64,000 nucleotides of DNA from Amyelois transitella (GCF_032362555.1 NC_083524.1:1412001-1476000); one strand, 5' to 3'. Positions 1 through 10,699 are shown, counted from the stretch's first letter. Numbers and translations: made by a program. The notes: generated by a model not told the origin, from the letters alone.

Positions 1-85
1 AAGGGTATGTTAAGATGGTTTGGTCATGTGGAGAGGATTAATGAAAGCAGGTTGTTTAAGCAAATGAACAAGGGGAGTGTGATAA
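1..85 (+). mobile_element. YADD-type LINE, 3' coding fragment
   Basis: The open frame at the window edge reads KGMLRWFGHVERINESRL, matching the C-terminal part of the LINE protein at 48292-49405. The copy runs off the left edge and stops at about base 85, where a family A repeat begins. Confidence 0.8.
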
Positions 86-91
86 TAACTT

Positions 92-309
92 ATCTACCCT
101 GACAGAGCCAATAGTCATCAAAATACTGAAAAACCACGTTCAGCTGTTTGGTTTAATGATAGAATTGAGATTCAAATAGTGACAGGTTGCTAGCCCATCG
201 CCTAAAAGAGGAATCTCAAGCCTATCCCTTAGTCGCCTTGTACGACATCTATGGGAAAGAGATGGAGTGGTCCTATTCTTTTTCTATTGGTGCCGGAAAC
301 CACACGGCA
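92..309 (-). repeat. family A SINE-like repeat, near full length
   Basis: Reverse copy: starts in the tail motif (CTACC...GACAGAGCCAA) and ends with the head complement CCACACGGCA. The (TATG)n tail is missing. It joins directly to a LINE fragment. Confidence 0.8.
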
Positions 310-315
310 TATTAA

Positions 316-840
316 ATAAAACACGCACGTCACGGTAAAAATGTACAAAGATTATTTTCAGCCTATCGCTATCCGAGACATGTATCAATTGGCCGTCGAT
401 GGTCGAGAGTATTCAGACGATGACCTCTTAAACTATCCCCCATCTAGACTCTGTCTACAACGTAAAGGATCTTAAGGGAATGAAAAGCCGTGTTTTCGGT
501 CCGATATAAAAATACATTACCCAAAATCAATCTAGCATTTGCAAGCTTTCTGAGAGCTAGCTACGATATCAAATATCGAAATACGTCGAAGATGACTGCG
601 CTAGTCCATAAACGGCAAAAACATACCAGACTTCACTATTTGAACGAAATCACATTGGATTTACGCACTTATACCGTCGTAATAGAGGCTGAAACTGCAT
701 ATGAGATGGTTTTGCGTTGGCGAAAAAGGTATTCGGTTGGGGTTCCTTTTCGGGCGACTTTGGATGCGATTTAAGTATATTATTGTACCTATATTCAAAA
801 TCAATAAACTCAATAAAATTAATAAGTGAATTCTACTAAC
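316..840. other. no recognised gene; weak 94-codon open frame
   Basis: An open frame at 490-774 (+) begins with GTG; its first ATG is at about 592. The product is basic and shows no family motif I recognise. No splice-site logic or repeat identity was seen, so it is probably either a chance frame or a relic of an unidentified transposon. Confidence 0.3.
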
Positions 841-849
841 TTGGGATTA

Positions 850-1075
850 TTTTAGGCGATGGGCTAGCAACCTGTCTCTATTTGAATTTCAATTCTATCT
901 TGAGAAGACTGATAGGCCACGTTCAGCTGTTTGGCTTAATTAAAGAATGAGATTCAAATAGTGACAGGTCGCTAGTCAATCGCCTAAAACAAGAATCCCA
1001 AGTTTATAAGCTTATCCCTAGTCGCCTTTTACGACATCCATGGAAACGACATGGAGATAAAAAATAGAATAGGAC
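850..1075. repeat. family A copy, head-to-tail hybrid
   Basis: Bases 850-900 match the middle of family A in + orientation (GGCGATGGGCTAGCAACCTG). Bases 901-1075 then match family A in reverse orientation. The inverted junction suggests a template switch or a nested insertion. Confidence 0.7.
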
Positions 1076-1079
1076 CACC

Positions 1080-1740
1080 TATTCTCTTTTTTATAAGAGT
1101 ATTATATTTTAATTTTAAATACCTTAATAAACGCTAACACTCGTGACCCACCCTTAACGTTCTTTGCAAACGATGCCGTCTTGTGGCGGAAATTATCAGC
1201 TATGAGAGTTCAGATATCTGTTATCAGAGCCACTCCCGACCCTGGATAAGGCTCCAGATCCTGGGAATATCCGGCTGTGATCTGATTAGTGGGAATCTGA
1301 ACGGTGAACGTATCAGATGATTCGGTTTTTAACCGTTTCGAAAAGGGAGGTCCTCTATTTTATTCAGACAAAACTAATAATTTGATTTTAATATTACAGT
1401 GAAGGCTGGAGTAGAGTGTAAATTGATGACATTTTTTTAATGTTTTTGTCTTTTACCGGGTAGACAGAGCCGAAAGTTTTGAATGCTACTATTTCCAGTA
1501 TGACTTCAAAATATTAACAATATGTTATCAGTAATTATATATATGTATGAATCAGTTACTTATGTATGTATTCAGTTAATACATACATAGATAATGCGTA
1601 TACCCTCTAGGGGTAGACAGAGCCAACAGACCTATCTACCCCGCGAGGTAAGACCAATTAACCTAAAACTCTACAAGCATTTGCGTAATAACAACGAAAA
1701 CCAAATAAACCTAATTAAAAATCTTATCTCATGAATCATT
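1080..1740. other. intergenic, no gene seen; family A fragment at 1612-1652
   Basis: No open frame or RNA gene is supported. A ~40-bp piece of family A tail (GGTAGACAGAGCCAACAG) lies at 1612-1652 beside a short ATGTATGT-rich stretch. Confidence 0.5.
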
Positions 1741-1770
1741 TCAACATAATCTAGTATCAATTTCATTTAA

Positions 1771-1861
1771 TCAGTTCTTTTATATACACTTGTTTATCTA
1801 TAACTAATCCATCACACATTTTTCAGTTTAATTTTGTACGACTGTGTGTGAAGCATTGAAT
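1771..1861 (+). promoter_or_regulatory. probable CPL1 promoter / 5' UTR
   Basis: TTTATATA at 1779-1784 and an arthropod initiator-like TCAGT at 1823 lie upstream of the ATG at 1862. The ~44-bp spacing is longer than the usual ~30, so the pairing is uncertain. A GATA-type site (TTTATCTATA) lies between; GATA sites are common in insect midgut genes. Confidence 0.35.
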
Positions 1862-2097
1862 ATGATTTACAAAATCATTTTTATGTTGTTTATTGTCACA
1901 TTCGTCGTAGGGTCAAAACATGACCAGTATAAAGGGTGAGTTATTATCCATTTATAATTAAATTTGATGACATAGTTAATTATTTCGAGAAGAGTTAGAT
2001 AGTTTTTAAATTATTATATTTCACACTTTTTTAATTAACACTTTTCGTATAACTCAAGAGTAAAATTAAATTAATTAACTTATTGATTTATAATTTA

Positions 2098-2292
2098 CTA
2101 GAGGCCGCCCGCGACTTCGTCTGCGTGGAATCATTCCTGCGGGAACTCCGGGATAAAAGCCTATATGTTATTCTGGGTCTTCAGTTACCTTCATACCAAA
2201 TTTCATCGTAATCGGTTTAGTAGTTTTTGCATGAAAGAGTAACAAACATCCATACTGACATCCAAACCTTCGCATTTATAATATTAGTAGGA
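2098..2292 (-). mobile_element. short Helitron-like (Lep1-type) element
   Basis: Reverse orientation. The 3' end is CGCGGGCGGCCTCTAG (complement of 2098-2113) and the 5' end is the TATAATATTAGTAGGA complement, starting TC. The body carries the familiar 'ATCGGTTTAGTAGTTTTTGC' block of non-autonomous lepidopteran Helitrons. Lies in CPL1 intron 1. Confidence 0.75.
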
Positions 2293-2359
2293 TTTGTCTC
2301 AAGCAATAAGTATTATGCGTGTGACATTAAGTTAATTCAAATCAATCTCAATTTCATCA

Positions 2360-2450
2360 TGAAGCCATATAGCTGAACGAGGACTTTCAGTTTTCTTAAG
2401 ACTTTTTCTACCCCGCAAGGGATATAAACATGACCTTTCCGTTATTTAAC
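2360..2450 (+). repeat. family A, 3' fragment
   Basis: Matches the tail half (AGCTGAACG... CCCCGCAAGGGATATA). Ends about 55 bp before the acceptor of CPL1 exon 2. Confidence 0.7.
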
Positions 2451-2743
2451 TATTTACTACGTCCACCCCGTAAATGAATCCTGACATATGTATGTGCAAT
2501 TACAGATACAAAGTATACACATTCAACTTAACATCAGCATATCAACGGGATAATTTTGATCATCTCAAAAGTGACGTCATTGATTACTGGATTTTGCCAA
2601 ATTTGGAGTTGAAGAGGGCCGGGAGAGTTATGGTGCCTGCCTCCCACCAATCCTGGTTCGAAGAGAACCTTCGGGAACTTGGTATGCCGGTGGAGGTGTT
2701 AATACAGGATGTATATGAGTAGGTCTTCCAAAATTCTCTCATC

Positions 2744-2893
2744 TCCCGAAACCGCCGAGCTTGCATGGAGAGAGTTATGAATGTGGATGAAGCGAAGGAA
2801 GTGTGCAGAGATCGTGGCAAGTGGATAAATGTAGTCTCTGCCTACCCCGCCGGGAAAGAGGCGTGATTTATGTATGTATTGTATTGTATTGTA
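2744..2893 (+). mobile_element. YADD-type LINE, 3' end fragment
   Basis: Matches the LINE C-terminus ([35 protein letters not shown]) and its 3' UTR (CCGGGAAAGAGGCGTGATTT), with a TATTG-repeat tail instead of TATG. It begins about 25 bp after the exon 2 donor of CPL1. Confidence 0.85.
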
Positions 2894-2894
2894 T

Positions 2895-3325
2895 TGATTT
2901 GTAGCGGGAGCGATGATTCGGCCAGACCGCCACCAAATGAAAGATCTTCCGCCAGGCTAGGTGTGATGCCTGGGGAACCGCGGCTCCGACGATATTGGGT
3001 GGGAAGTTGTATTTATGCTCCAATCCGTGAAATCTTAGTTTGCGCGATTTAGAAACTTCACTGCTATTGGCTGAGCGCTTCAATTTCTTCGCGATGATTG
3101 ACAAATTAATGGTGTGTGGCATTAGTGATGTCGCCACAGATTTAAAAAGCACCAAAGTGAGTTCGGTATATCTGAAGGACAATATATTAAATACTTTCAT
3201 AGATAGCTTTGGAAGCAGTTTGGAAGCGGTAGTAAGTAGTTATAATTAGATTTAAGTGATGTAACGTCAATAAGTGATACCTTGTAACCAATTTTGAAAA
3301 TAAATCTATTCTATTCTATTCTAAG
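2895..3325 (+). repeat. composite repeat ending in a LINE tail with (ATTCT)n
   Basis: Bases 3165-3325 (GCTTTGGAAGCAG ... AATAAATCTATTCTATTC) match a second copy at 23884-23985, so this is a LINE 3' end. The preceding 270 bp (GCGGGAGCGATGATTCGG onward) is moderately GC-rich. It contains a 69-codon open frame (3040-3249) that I cannot assign. Confidence 0.55.
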
Positions 3326-3539
3326 ATAAACACTCAAAATCTGGTCCAATCAGAAATAAAATGTCAGGGAAAAACAAGAAAATTTTGATAGGCAGAATAT
3401 GCTGATTTAGTAGCTTGTGCCAACTGTTTTTCTTTCCTTGCAAAATGTAACAGTCAATCAAGGGAAAGGAAAACAAATTTGGCATTCTTCATTAAGTCTG
3501 TCCTGTATGTGTCATTGTCATTAATATGACCTACACATA

Positions 3540-3650
3540 TGAACTTCAACACCATCATTAAGCCATACAGCTGAACGTGGCCTTTCAGCCTTTTCACGAC
3601 TGTTGGTTCTGTCCTCCCCGTGGGGGATACAGACGTGATGGATGTATAAT
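3540..3650 (+). repeat. family A, 3' fragment
   Basis: Matches the tail half and ends in GACGTGATGGATGTAT, only a few bases before the polypyrimidine/AG acceptor of CPL1 exon 3. The repeat may supply part of the intron's 3' end. Confidence 0.7.
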
Positions 3651-3897
3651 TTTCAGATACCTGATGAAGAAGGAGAATGAAGACAGCTTGCAGAGAAATC
3701 TTGAAAACCAGATGATACTATCGAGGCGATCGAGAGATCGAGTGTACAATTTGACACGTTACCTACGTTATAATGAGGTACCTATGGCTAATTCCCTTAG
3801 AATAAGCATTTTATGGACAGAAGTAAGACAAATCCTGATATTTAAGACATAAACAATTAACATGCGGACTTTTAGAGAAGAAGACTTCCAGGGGCTT

Positions 3898-4046
3898 CGA
3901 TTCCGTTGGAATTTTAGTAAAAAAAAATAACCCTATATGTTTACTCATATTTCATTAAAATCTATCCAGTAAGTTTTGCATGAAATAGTGACAAACACAC
4001 ATCCACACATCCTTAAAAACTTTCCCATTTATAATATTAGTAGAAT
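3898..4046 (-). mobile_element. Helitron-like fragment
   Basis: Contains the shared block AAGTTTTGCATGAAATAGTG and the terminal TATAATATTAGTAGAAT complement. The 3' CTAG end is not found. In CPL1 intron 3. Confidence 0.55.
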
Positions 4047-4704
4047 TATACAAGAAATTAGCTAAACTTCTTTTATATTACAGATTTTGGAATACGCCCT
4101 CGACTTACAAGAAGAATTTTTAACGTCACCAAACATATCTTTAGATGTAGTTGCATTCTCTCAAAATACATTCCAAAATAGAGAATTGTTCTATCTGAAA
4201 CTAACTTTCTTTTTTTTTTGGCGGCTGGCAACCCCGGAGCGTAATTGTCATATTCATTGCTCCGTATTTAAAATTTGTAAATTTAATTAAAATACACTAA
4301 AAATAAGTAAAAAATAAAATAAATTCATTGAATGCACATAGTGTAATTGTAATATTTAATTTTTAAGGTCAAATTCGGTGTATCTTGTGAAAAGATAGTG
4401 TTCAAAGTTGACGTTCTGTGGGTAACTGTTGCCGGTTTTATTTTACAACTTTTACAAGGTAAGAACTGTACAATAGTTACTTTTCCTCACGAATTTATAT
4501 CAATCACCGCGTCCTTGTGCACTGTTTTGCGTAATTTTTATTAAATATCTTACGAAATCACTTATTTCCTATACCGAATTTGACGTTTGTTTACTTTTGA
4601 ATTAGGTTAGGTTTTAGTACGGTAGTCGGTTTTGCTGGTATTATTTTACACACATCAAACTCTCATTGTCTTCCTTATACTTATAACATCTTATTTTGTA
4701 AAAT

Positions 4705-6306
4705 ATGTCGTCCTCAACCCGTGCTGTGACCGCTCGTCAGCTGGAAATGCAACTGAAGGAAGCCTTAGTTCAACTCAAGGCTGAGAAAAAGGACAATGAG
4801 CAATTATTACTGGAAAGGGAAGACAATGAACGTGAATATGAATTGATGCGAAATAAAAATCTAAAGCTCGAACAACATCTTGCTGAGAGTCTTAATAATT
4901 GTGATGACTTAACCGGGCAGCTTAACCGACTTAATTTAGTGGTAGATTCTTTCCGCCAATGCAGTGATACGTATGAGCAGACACTCAGACGTGTTACTGA
5001 ATTAGAAAGGGAGCTGAGTGAGGCATATGAGCTGATAAATAGACACGAGCAAGATGCCCAGTCGCATCAGTCAAAGGAGGTGTCCAGCCTCTTTGATGAG
5101 CTCATTGAAAGTAGACTTATGTCACCCTCAGTTGATTCCTCAATTATTGATCTCACTAGTGACACTTCTTATGATAATATGTATAAAAACAAACCAAAAC
5201 TTGATTTGAGCCATAATAAATTAAAAAAATACCTAAAACTCTCTAAAAAAATTAGGAAATGTAAATATCAATTAAAAAATAATAACATAAGGAAATCATG
5301 CTTAATAAAAAGCAGTTCATTGAACTGTAGGTTACAAAGGGAAATCAGCTCTTGCAATCAAAAAATGGTAGAAAATCAAGAGGCATATGAGGTTGATAGG
5401 ATCAGATTGGAGACTCATGTCATAAAATTACAGGATGACTATTCTAAACTGTTTAATAAATATGATAAACAAAGACAGCAAAATACTGAGCATCTGTTGG
5501 CTGTAGAAAAGTTGATTCATGACAGTACATTTAACCAGGAGACTCTTGAATTCTTATCAAAAGAATGTACCTGCGGGCAATTCAACAAGCCCATTATCAA
5601 TGATTCTACCTTGCTTTTACCCACTCCCAGTGCCGGTAATTTGCTTGATACTTATTCCAACTCTGAACCCTGTAAACCTCATTATAATTATAATACAGTG
5701 CTATTTTCAGACGGTATTGGTAGCAATATGGGTAAATATTTTTGTGATACCCTTAATCAGTCTTTTATAAATTACTGCATGCCAAATGCATCTTTTACCC
5801 AAATTATTGAGAGAATTAATAATGTAAATTTAAATAATAAATCCACCATAGTAATATTAATTGGTGATAGTTTTAAAATTGGCAGGAAAGATATAATTAA
5901 CTGTTTTGAATCATTGAATAAATTAAAAGTTAACCAAATAATTTTATGTGCTTTTCCATATATGAGTTGCCAGTCTCCAAAACTTAATAAAAACATTCAC
6001 CTACTCAATAATTTTATGCATTCGTTGACATGTCGTCACAGTGACAAATTTGCGTTTTTTGACACAAACAATTTCATAGGTGATTGTTTTAAGACCAATG
6101 ATAGAATATTTCTATCCAGATACCATAAGAACAAAATTGCTACATTGGTAGCTAGTAATATTAATGTTTGGACGAGTTTACATTGTAAGCGAAATATTAA
6201 TTATAAGTTGACTACAGAATTGCCAACTCTGTGTGATGGTAACTCTGTTGACTTGACAGTTAATTTAAACTGCACACTCAGACAACGGGAAACCCTCGAG
6301 GGTTAA
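4705..6306 (+). CDS. CR1-type LINE ORF1 protein (coiled coil + SGNH-like domain)
   Basis: 533 aa from ATG 4705. Residues ~8-130 are charged heptad-rich sequence (QLEMQLKEALVQLKAEKKDN) typical of a coiled coil. A second helical, lysine-rich part spans ~165-270. The C-terminal ~200 residues resemble the esterase/SGNH-hydrolase-like fold of CR1 ORF1 proteins, including LFSDGIGSNMGK and a later VILIGDSFKIGR. The usual N-terminal GDS block reads SDGIG, so enzymatic competence is doubtful. In the CR1 group ORF1 acts as an RNA-binding chaperone in the retrotransposition particle. No frame break is seen. Confidence 0.8.
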   Translation: MSSSTRAVTARQLEMQLKEALVQLKAEKKDNEQLLLEREDNEREYELMRNKNLKLEQHLAESLNNCDDLTGQLNRLNLVVDSFRQCSDTYEQTLRRVTELERELSEAYELINRHEQDAQSHQSKEVSSLFDELIESRLMSPSVDSSIIDLTSDTSYDNMYKNKPKLDLSHNKLKKYLKLSKKIRKCKYQLKNNNIRKSCLIKSSSLNCRLQREISSCNQKMVENQEAYEVDRIRLETHVIKLQDDYSKLFNKYDKQRQQNTEHLLAVEKLIHDSTFNQETLEFLSKECTCGQFNKPIINDSTLLLPTPSAGNLLDTYSNSEPCKPHYNYNTVLFSDGIGSNMGKYFCDTLNQSFINYCMPNASFTQIIERINNVNLNNKSTIVILIGDSFKIGRKDIINCFESLNKLKVNQIILCAFPYMSCQSPKLNKNIHLLNNFMHSLTCRHSDKFAFFDTNNFIGDCFKTNDRIFLSRYHKNKIATLVASNINVWTSLHCKRNINYKLTTELPTLCDGNSVDLTVNLNCTLRQRETLEG

Positions 6307-9155
6307 GAATTATCCATCAAAATATACAAGGTCTTCCCGGCAAAGAATTAGAAGTACAACTAGTTTTAGAAGAATTAAATGTGGACATTTTATGTTTGAC
6401 TGAGCATTGGCTCATGGAGGGGGAGATGATGTTCAGCCTAAACAATTATAATATTGTGAGCTGCTTAAACAGAAAGTCTGCAATTAGAGGTGGGTCTATG
6501 ATATTTATCAAATGCGGTCTTCGCTGTAAAGAGCGAACAGACATAACCAGACTTTCGGTTGAGCGGTGTGCCGAAGTGACCTGTGCCGAGCTAGATCATC
6601 ATATAATTGTTTGTGTGTACAGTCCCCCAAACAGTGAATTTAAACAATTTTTAAAAATAATGGATCAAGTGTTACATGTTACCTCAAAATGTAACAAAAA
6701 ATTAATTATTTGTGGTGATTTTAACATTGACATTTTAGTTAAATCAACTGTTAGTATACAATTTATTAATTTGTTTAAATCTTATAATTTAGAGTATGTT
6801 TTTTTCGAACCAACCCGAATAACATCTACATCTGCCAAGTGTCTGGATAATTTTTTTTGCAATAATCTTTTTATACGGAAATCAATTATTCACAAATTGC
6901 CCTCAGATCACACCGGTCAATATGTTACCTTTGAGAAAGAGTCCTTAAACAATTTAAATAATGATAAAATTATGTGTAGACCTCTTTCTTCCAAAAACAT
7001 AAGAAAATTTAAAATAAACATTGCAAATCAATTAAATACTTTAACATATTCTGGAAATAATCCTAATGAACATTATAACAATTTATTTAATATGATTTCT
7101 GCTGAATACTCAAAAAGGTTCAAGCAGAAACAAGTCAATATTCGTAATAGATTACAGTTCAGTGAATGGGCTACATTAGGTATTCACAAGAGTAGGAATA
7201 AGTTATATGACTTATATGCCCAGAAACAATACAATTTTGACCCCAGTTTTGTAGAATATGTCAAAAATTATTCAAAATTATTTAAAAAAGTTTGCAGGCA
7301 AGCCAAGTCTTTTCACATAAGTAGTAAAATAAACAATGCACCAAATAAAATTAAAGAAACATGGAACATTATTAATAAAGAATCTGGCAAAATCAAAGAT
7401 AGAGACAGTATTAAACAAATATCATCCGGTAACAAAAGTATTTCTAAAACTCAGGACATAGTAAATGCTTTTGATAATTTCTTTGCAAAAATCCCTGTGG
7501 AGCTAACTTCTGACGTTGACTCTTGTCCATTGCGCGCTGAAACCCTACTTAATAATAACACAACTCCCATCAAATCTGTCTTTAAATTTAAATATGTTAA
7601 CTCTGATAATATATTAAAGGCGTTCAAACAACTTAATTTGAAAAAGTCTGAAGACCATTGGGGTATGTCTGTTAGTATCATAAGTCAAATCATAGATATT
7701 ATTGCATCTGATCTAGCTTTTATATTTAATGAATGTATTGATGAGGGTATTTTTCCAAATTTAATGAAATGTAGCAAATTAATACCTCTATTCAAAAAAG
7801 GGGAGAAAACAGTCCTTGGCAATTATAGACCTATTTCTATATTGCCAGTTTTGAGCAAGGTGTTTGAGAAGATGATGCTTAATCAAATGCAACAATATTT
7901 TAAAATCAATAACATTTTCCATTCCCAACAATATGGGTTCACTGCCGGGAAGTCCACCACTGATGCGGGAGTAGCACTTGTTACTCAAATCTATGACGCG
8001 TGGGAGAGTTCACAGGATTCAGTTGGAGTCTTTTGCGATCTCTCTAAAGCATTTGATTGCGTAGATCATCAGACACTTTTGCGTAAACTTCGTCAATATG
8101 GGTTTGACCACAAATCAACTAAACTAATGGCATCCTATTTGACTGATAGGCTTCAAACTGTAGATATTAATGGAGTAAAGTCAAGCGGATCAAGCGTCTC
8201 AATGGGTGTTCCTCAGGGCTCAATTTTAGGACCATTCCTCTTCTTGGTATATGTCAATGACCTGCCTTTTATGGTGGAAAAACAGGCGGGTATAGTGCTG
8301 TTTGCCGATGACACTTCTTTAATATTTAAATTAGATCGCCATAGCGAAAATGTAAGTTCGGTTAATAATATACTGTCGGCCATATCTATCTGGTTCTCAA
8401 CCAACAATCTTCTTTTAAATGCTAATAAGACCCAATGCATTAAATTTACCCTTCCAAACGTAAGGCAGGCCAATACTGACATAATACTGGAAGGCCAGAA
8501 ATTAGAATTTGTTGAAAATACTAAGTTTTTAGGAATTATAATTGATGCAAAGCTACAGTGGGGTGCTCATATTTCTAAACTATCCAATAGACTTAGCTCT
8601 GCCGCTTATGCTGTTAGGAGGATCCGACAATTGACAGATGTAGCTACAGCTAGGCTTGTTTATTTCAGCTATTTTCATAGCTTGTTATCTTATGGTTTAC
8701 TTTTATGGGGTAGCGCGGCTGATATACAAACTATTTTTATAATTCAGAAAAGGGCCGTTCGCGCAATTTACGGCTTAGGACCAAGAGACTCGTTAAGACA
8801 ACTCTTTAAGAAAATAAACATACCTACAGTAGCGTCCCAGTACATTTTTGATCTTATAATGTATGTTAGGAAAAATACCTCTTTTTTTCAAAAAGTTAGT
8901 GCCACAACTGATAGAAATTTACGTAATAAACATAAATTAGTCATGCCGTTTCATAGGCTTAGCAAAGTCAATAAATCATTTATGGGGAACTGTATACGAT
9001 TTTATAATAGGTTGCCGGAGTCTGTTCTTGATATGCCCTACCGAAAATTCAAAGAGTATGTAAAGAAAGTACTTTGTGAGAAGGCTTATTATAGGACTGA
9101 TGATTACCTTAATGATAAAAACATCTGGCTCGAGCTTGGCACAGGAACCTCGTAA
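6264..9155 (+). CDS. CR1-type LINE ORF2: AP-endonuclease + reverse transcriptase
   Basis: The frame is open from 6264, overlapping the ORF1 end (6306) by 43 bp in the -1 frame. The first ATG (6381) lies inside the endonuclease: upstream in-frame residues IIHQNIQGL and ELNVDILCLTEHWL are conserved endonuclease sequence. Hence the true start is probably by -1 frameshift or stop-start coupling rather than at 6381. Endonuclease motifs: LTEHWL, CGDFNID, PSDHTG. Reverse transcriptase motifs: NYRPISILPVLSKVFEK, KAFDCVDH, GVPQGSILGPFLF, VLFADDTSLI (catalytic ADD), and FLGIIID. At least 924 aa and uninterrupted; this copy could be active. Confidence 0.9.
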   Translation, partial: FKLHTQTTGNPRGLRIIHQNIQGLPGKELEVQLVLEELNVDILCLTEHWLMEGEMMFSLNNYNIVSCLNRKSAIRGGSMIFIKCGLRCKERTDITRLSVERCAEVTCAELDHHIIVCVYSPPNSEFKQFLKIMDQVLHVTSKCNKKLIICGDFNIDILVKSTVSIQFINLFKSYNLEYVFFEPTRITSTSAKCLDNFFCNNLFIRKSIIHKLPSDHTGQYVTFEKESLNNLNNDKIMCRPLSSKNIRKFKINIANQLNTLTYSGNNPNEHYNNLFNMISAEYSKRFKQKQVNIRNRLQFSEWATLGIHKSRNKLYDLYAQKQYNFDPSFVEYVKNYSKLFKKVCRQAKSFHISSKINNAPNKIKETWNIINKESGKIKDRDSIKQISSGNKSISKTQDIVNAFDNFFAKIPVELTSDVDSCPLRAETLLNNNTTPIKSVFKFKYVNSDNILKAFKQLNLKKSEDHWGMSVSIISQIIDIIASDLAFIFNECIDEGIFPNLMKCSKLIPLFKKGEKTVLGNYRPISILPVLSKVFEKMMLNQMQQYFKINNIFHSQQYGFTAGKSTTDAGVALVTQIYDAWESSQDSVGVFCDLSKAFDCVDHQTLLRKLRQYGFDHKSTKLMASYLTDRLQTVDINGVKSSGSSVSMGVPQGSILGPFLFLVYVNDLPFMVEKQAGIVLFADDTSLIFKLDRHSENVSSVNNILSAISIWFSTNNLLLNANKTQCIKFTLPNVRQANTDIILEGQKLEFVENTKFLGIIIDAKLQWGAHISKLSNRLSSAAYAVRRIRQLTDVATARLVYFSYFHSLLSYGLLLWGSAADIQTIFIIQKRAVRAIYGLGPRDSLRQLFKKINIPTVASQYIFDLIMYVRKNTSFFQKVSATTDRNLRNKHKLVMPFHRLSKVNKSFMGNCIRFYNRLPESVLDMPYRKFKEYVKKVLCEKAYYRTDDYLNDKNIWLELGTGTS

Positions 9156-10699
9156 TTAATTGTAGTTTAATTTGAACTTAAATCAAAATTTCAGTACACT
9201 CTGTACATAAATCTTTTTAAAATTGGCAATCCATAAAATATATATATATATATATATTTTTTTTTCTTTTTTCAATATTAAATCTCATAAATATATAAAT
9301 CTCCCGTGAACAATGTATTCTCCCGTCCACATTATATTCTAAGTATAATTTAATATTGTGAAGTTGACGTTGTTAAAGAAAATGCTGCAGTGCAGTTTGT
9401 TACCGCTTCTTCTGCACTGACGCCTTGGAAGCGGCAGTAAACTTAGTTTTTAAGTAATATATTTGACGTCAACCAAGTTGTTAAACCATACGACAATTAT
9501 TAAGCGATATAATAATATCCTATAATAATGAATAAAAAATTTTGAATTTTGAATTTTTTGAATTTTTTAACATCTTCAAGTGCTGTGGCTGAACCCAAAC
9601 CAGTTATTGTGATAGAAGCGGCATCTGTAGCTAGAGAATGGATAACTGTTCCTTCAGCCATGTACATTGTTGATATGTTATTGGAAGATGAGCAGTATCA
9701 GCTTTTAGAAGAATTTGAGTGGATTGTAATACCAGTTTTGAATCCTGATGGATACGAGTTCAGTCATACAAATGTAAGAATGTGATTTCTAAATTCTGTA
9801 TAATGCAGTGACGGAATGCTAAATTTAGCTGTTGTTGTATCTTGCCTATGTTAATTTCTTAAAAACCAATAAACCTTTGAGACTTTAGAAAGGAAATAAG
9901 CTTGATTTCAGTAAATATACAAGATTTAGCGTGTAATCACAATTACAAATAGTCATTCAGTAACAAATACATTCTGTAGTTTCGTTGAGCACCTCCAGTA
10001 ATTCGTATAATATTGTACTTTAAAAATTATCAGTGAATGCTTGTTATTTCATGTTCATTTCGTTAACCTAACTTTACATTTGGAACCATATGTAACACTT
10101 TACCATAACTTACAAAGATGTTATTGTCAATTTGCAGACTCGACTTTGGATCAAATCACGACGCACAAATTTACTGCCCCTCGTTTGTGTCGGTGTGAAC
10201 ATTAATCGTAACTTCGACATTGATTTTGGTAATTTCGACTCGAGCACCAATTACTGCAGTGACACCTACGATGGAGGATCCCCATTCTCCGAGCCAGAAA
10301 GCCAATTCGTCCAATCAATTGTTGAAGAATATCGCGACAGGATAAAGTTGTACATCTCTTTGCAAAACAAAGGTGGATTGATCACGTATCCATGGAGCTA
10401 TGAACGGGCTGCATCAGCGTTATTCAAACAACATCATATGTTGGCTTTATCTATGATAAGTGTTATGAATGGAAATTATACAGTGGGTGTGTCATCTGTA
10501 GCTATTGAAAGAGCTTCGGGTACAAGCAGCGATTATGTTAGGAGAAACGGAGTAAGATATACGTTTAATTTAGATATAGGAAGCGTTGATAACAATGTCG
10601 TGATACCGGTTCAAGAAATACCGACGATTGTTGAAGACGTTTGGTGGGCGGTCTCGACTGCGGCGAGGGAAATTGTTTATTAAATTGTTGTGAATATTT

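Larger units (their letters stand above)
4206..9567 (+). mobile_element. CR1-type non-LTR retrotransposon, nearly intact, inserted in CPL1 exon 4
   Basis: The element is about 5.36 kb with two long open ORFs, a 3' UTR containing (TA)n at 9239-9256, and an 8-bp-type repeated tail (TTGAATTT/GAATTTTT units, 9535-9567). It starts with a T-rich run followed by GGCGGCTGGCAACC. TAAC at 4202-4205 is repeated at 9568-9571 and is a plausible 4-bp target duplication, because removing one copy restores the carboxypeptidase frame. The ORF1 esterase-like domain and the tail repeat point to the CR1 group (family knowledge). Other 3' ends of this family lie at 27387-27590, 47217-47330 and, inverted and more diverged, 46370-46500. 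Confidence 0.9.
1862..10683 (+). pseudogene. CPL1: M14 carboxypeptidase-like pseudoenzyme gene, interrupted by a CR1 LINE in exon 4
   Basis: Exons: 1862-1935 (signal peptide), 2506-2718 (propeptide), 3657-3777, 4084-4205 plus 9572-9773 (one exon split by the LINE), 10138-10683 (stop TAA). Without the insert the exons would encode 425 aa in one frame. Seen: family motifs NPDGYE and VNINRNFD. The active site is degenerate in bovine CPA numbering: zinc ligand His69 is Val (SVAREW), His196 is Gln (ISLQNKGG), Tyr248 is Glu (IERASG) and Glu270 is Asn (YTFNLD). Glu72, Arg71, Arg127, Asn144 and Arg145 remain. Inference: a secreted protein that could still bind peptide C-termini but could not hydrolyse them. 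As it stands, translation enters the LINE and stops at 4290 after about 204 residues. Apart from the insertion no frame is broken, so the hit looks recent and may be polymorphic. The nearest downstream AATAAA is at about 10892, beyond an inserted repeat. Confidence 0.88.

Noticed and set aside
5519-5770. Alternative small proteins inside LINE ORF1
   Set aside because: Out-of-frame shadows with no support.
6381-9155. ORF2 start at the ATG 6381
   Set aside because: Conserved endonuclease residues lie upstream in the same frame, so this ATG is internal.
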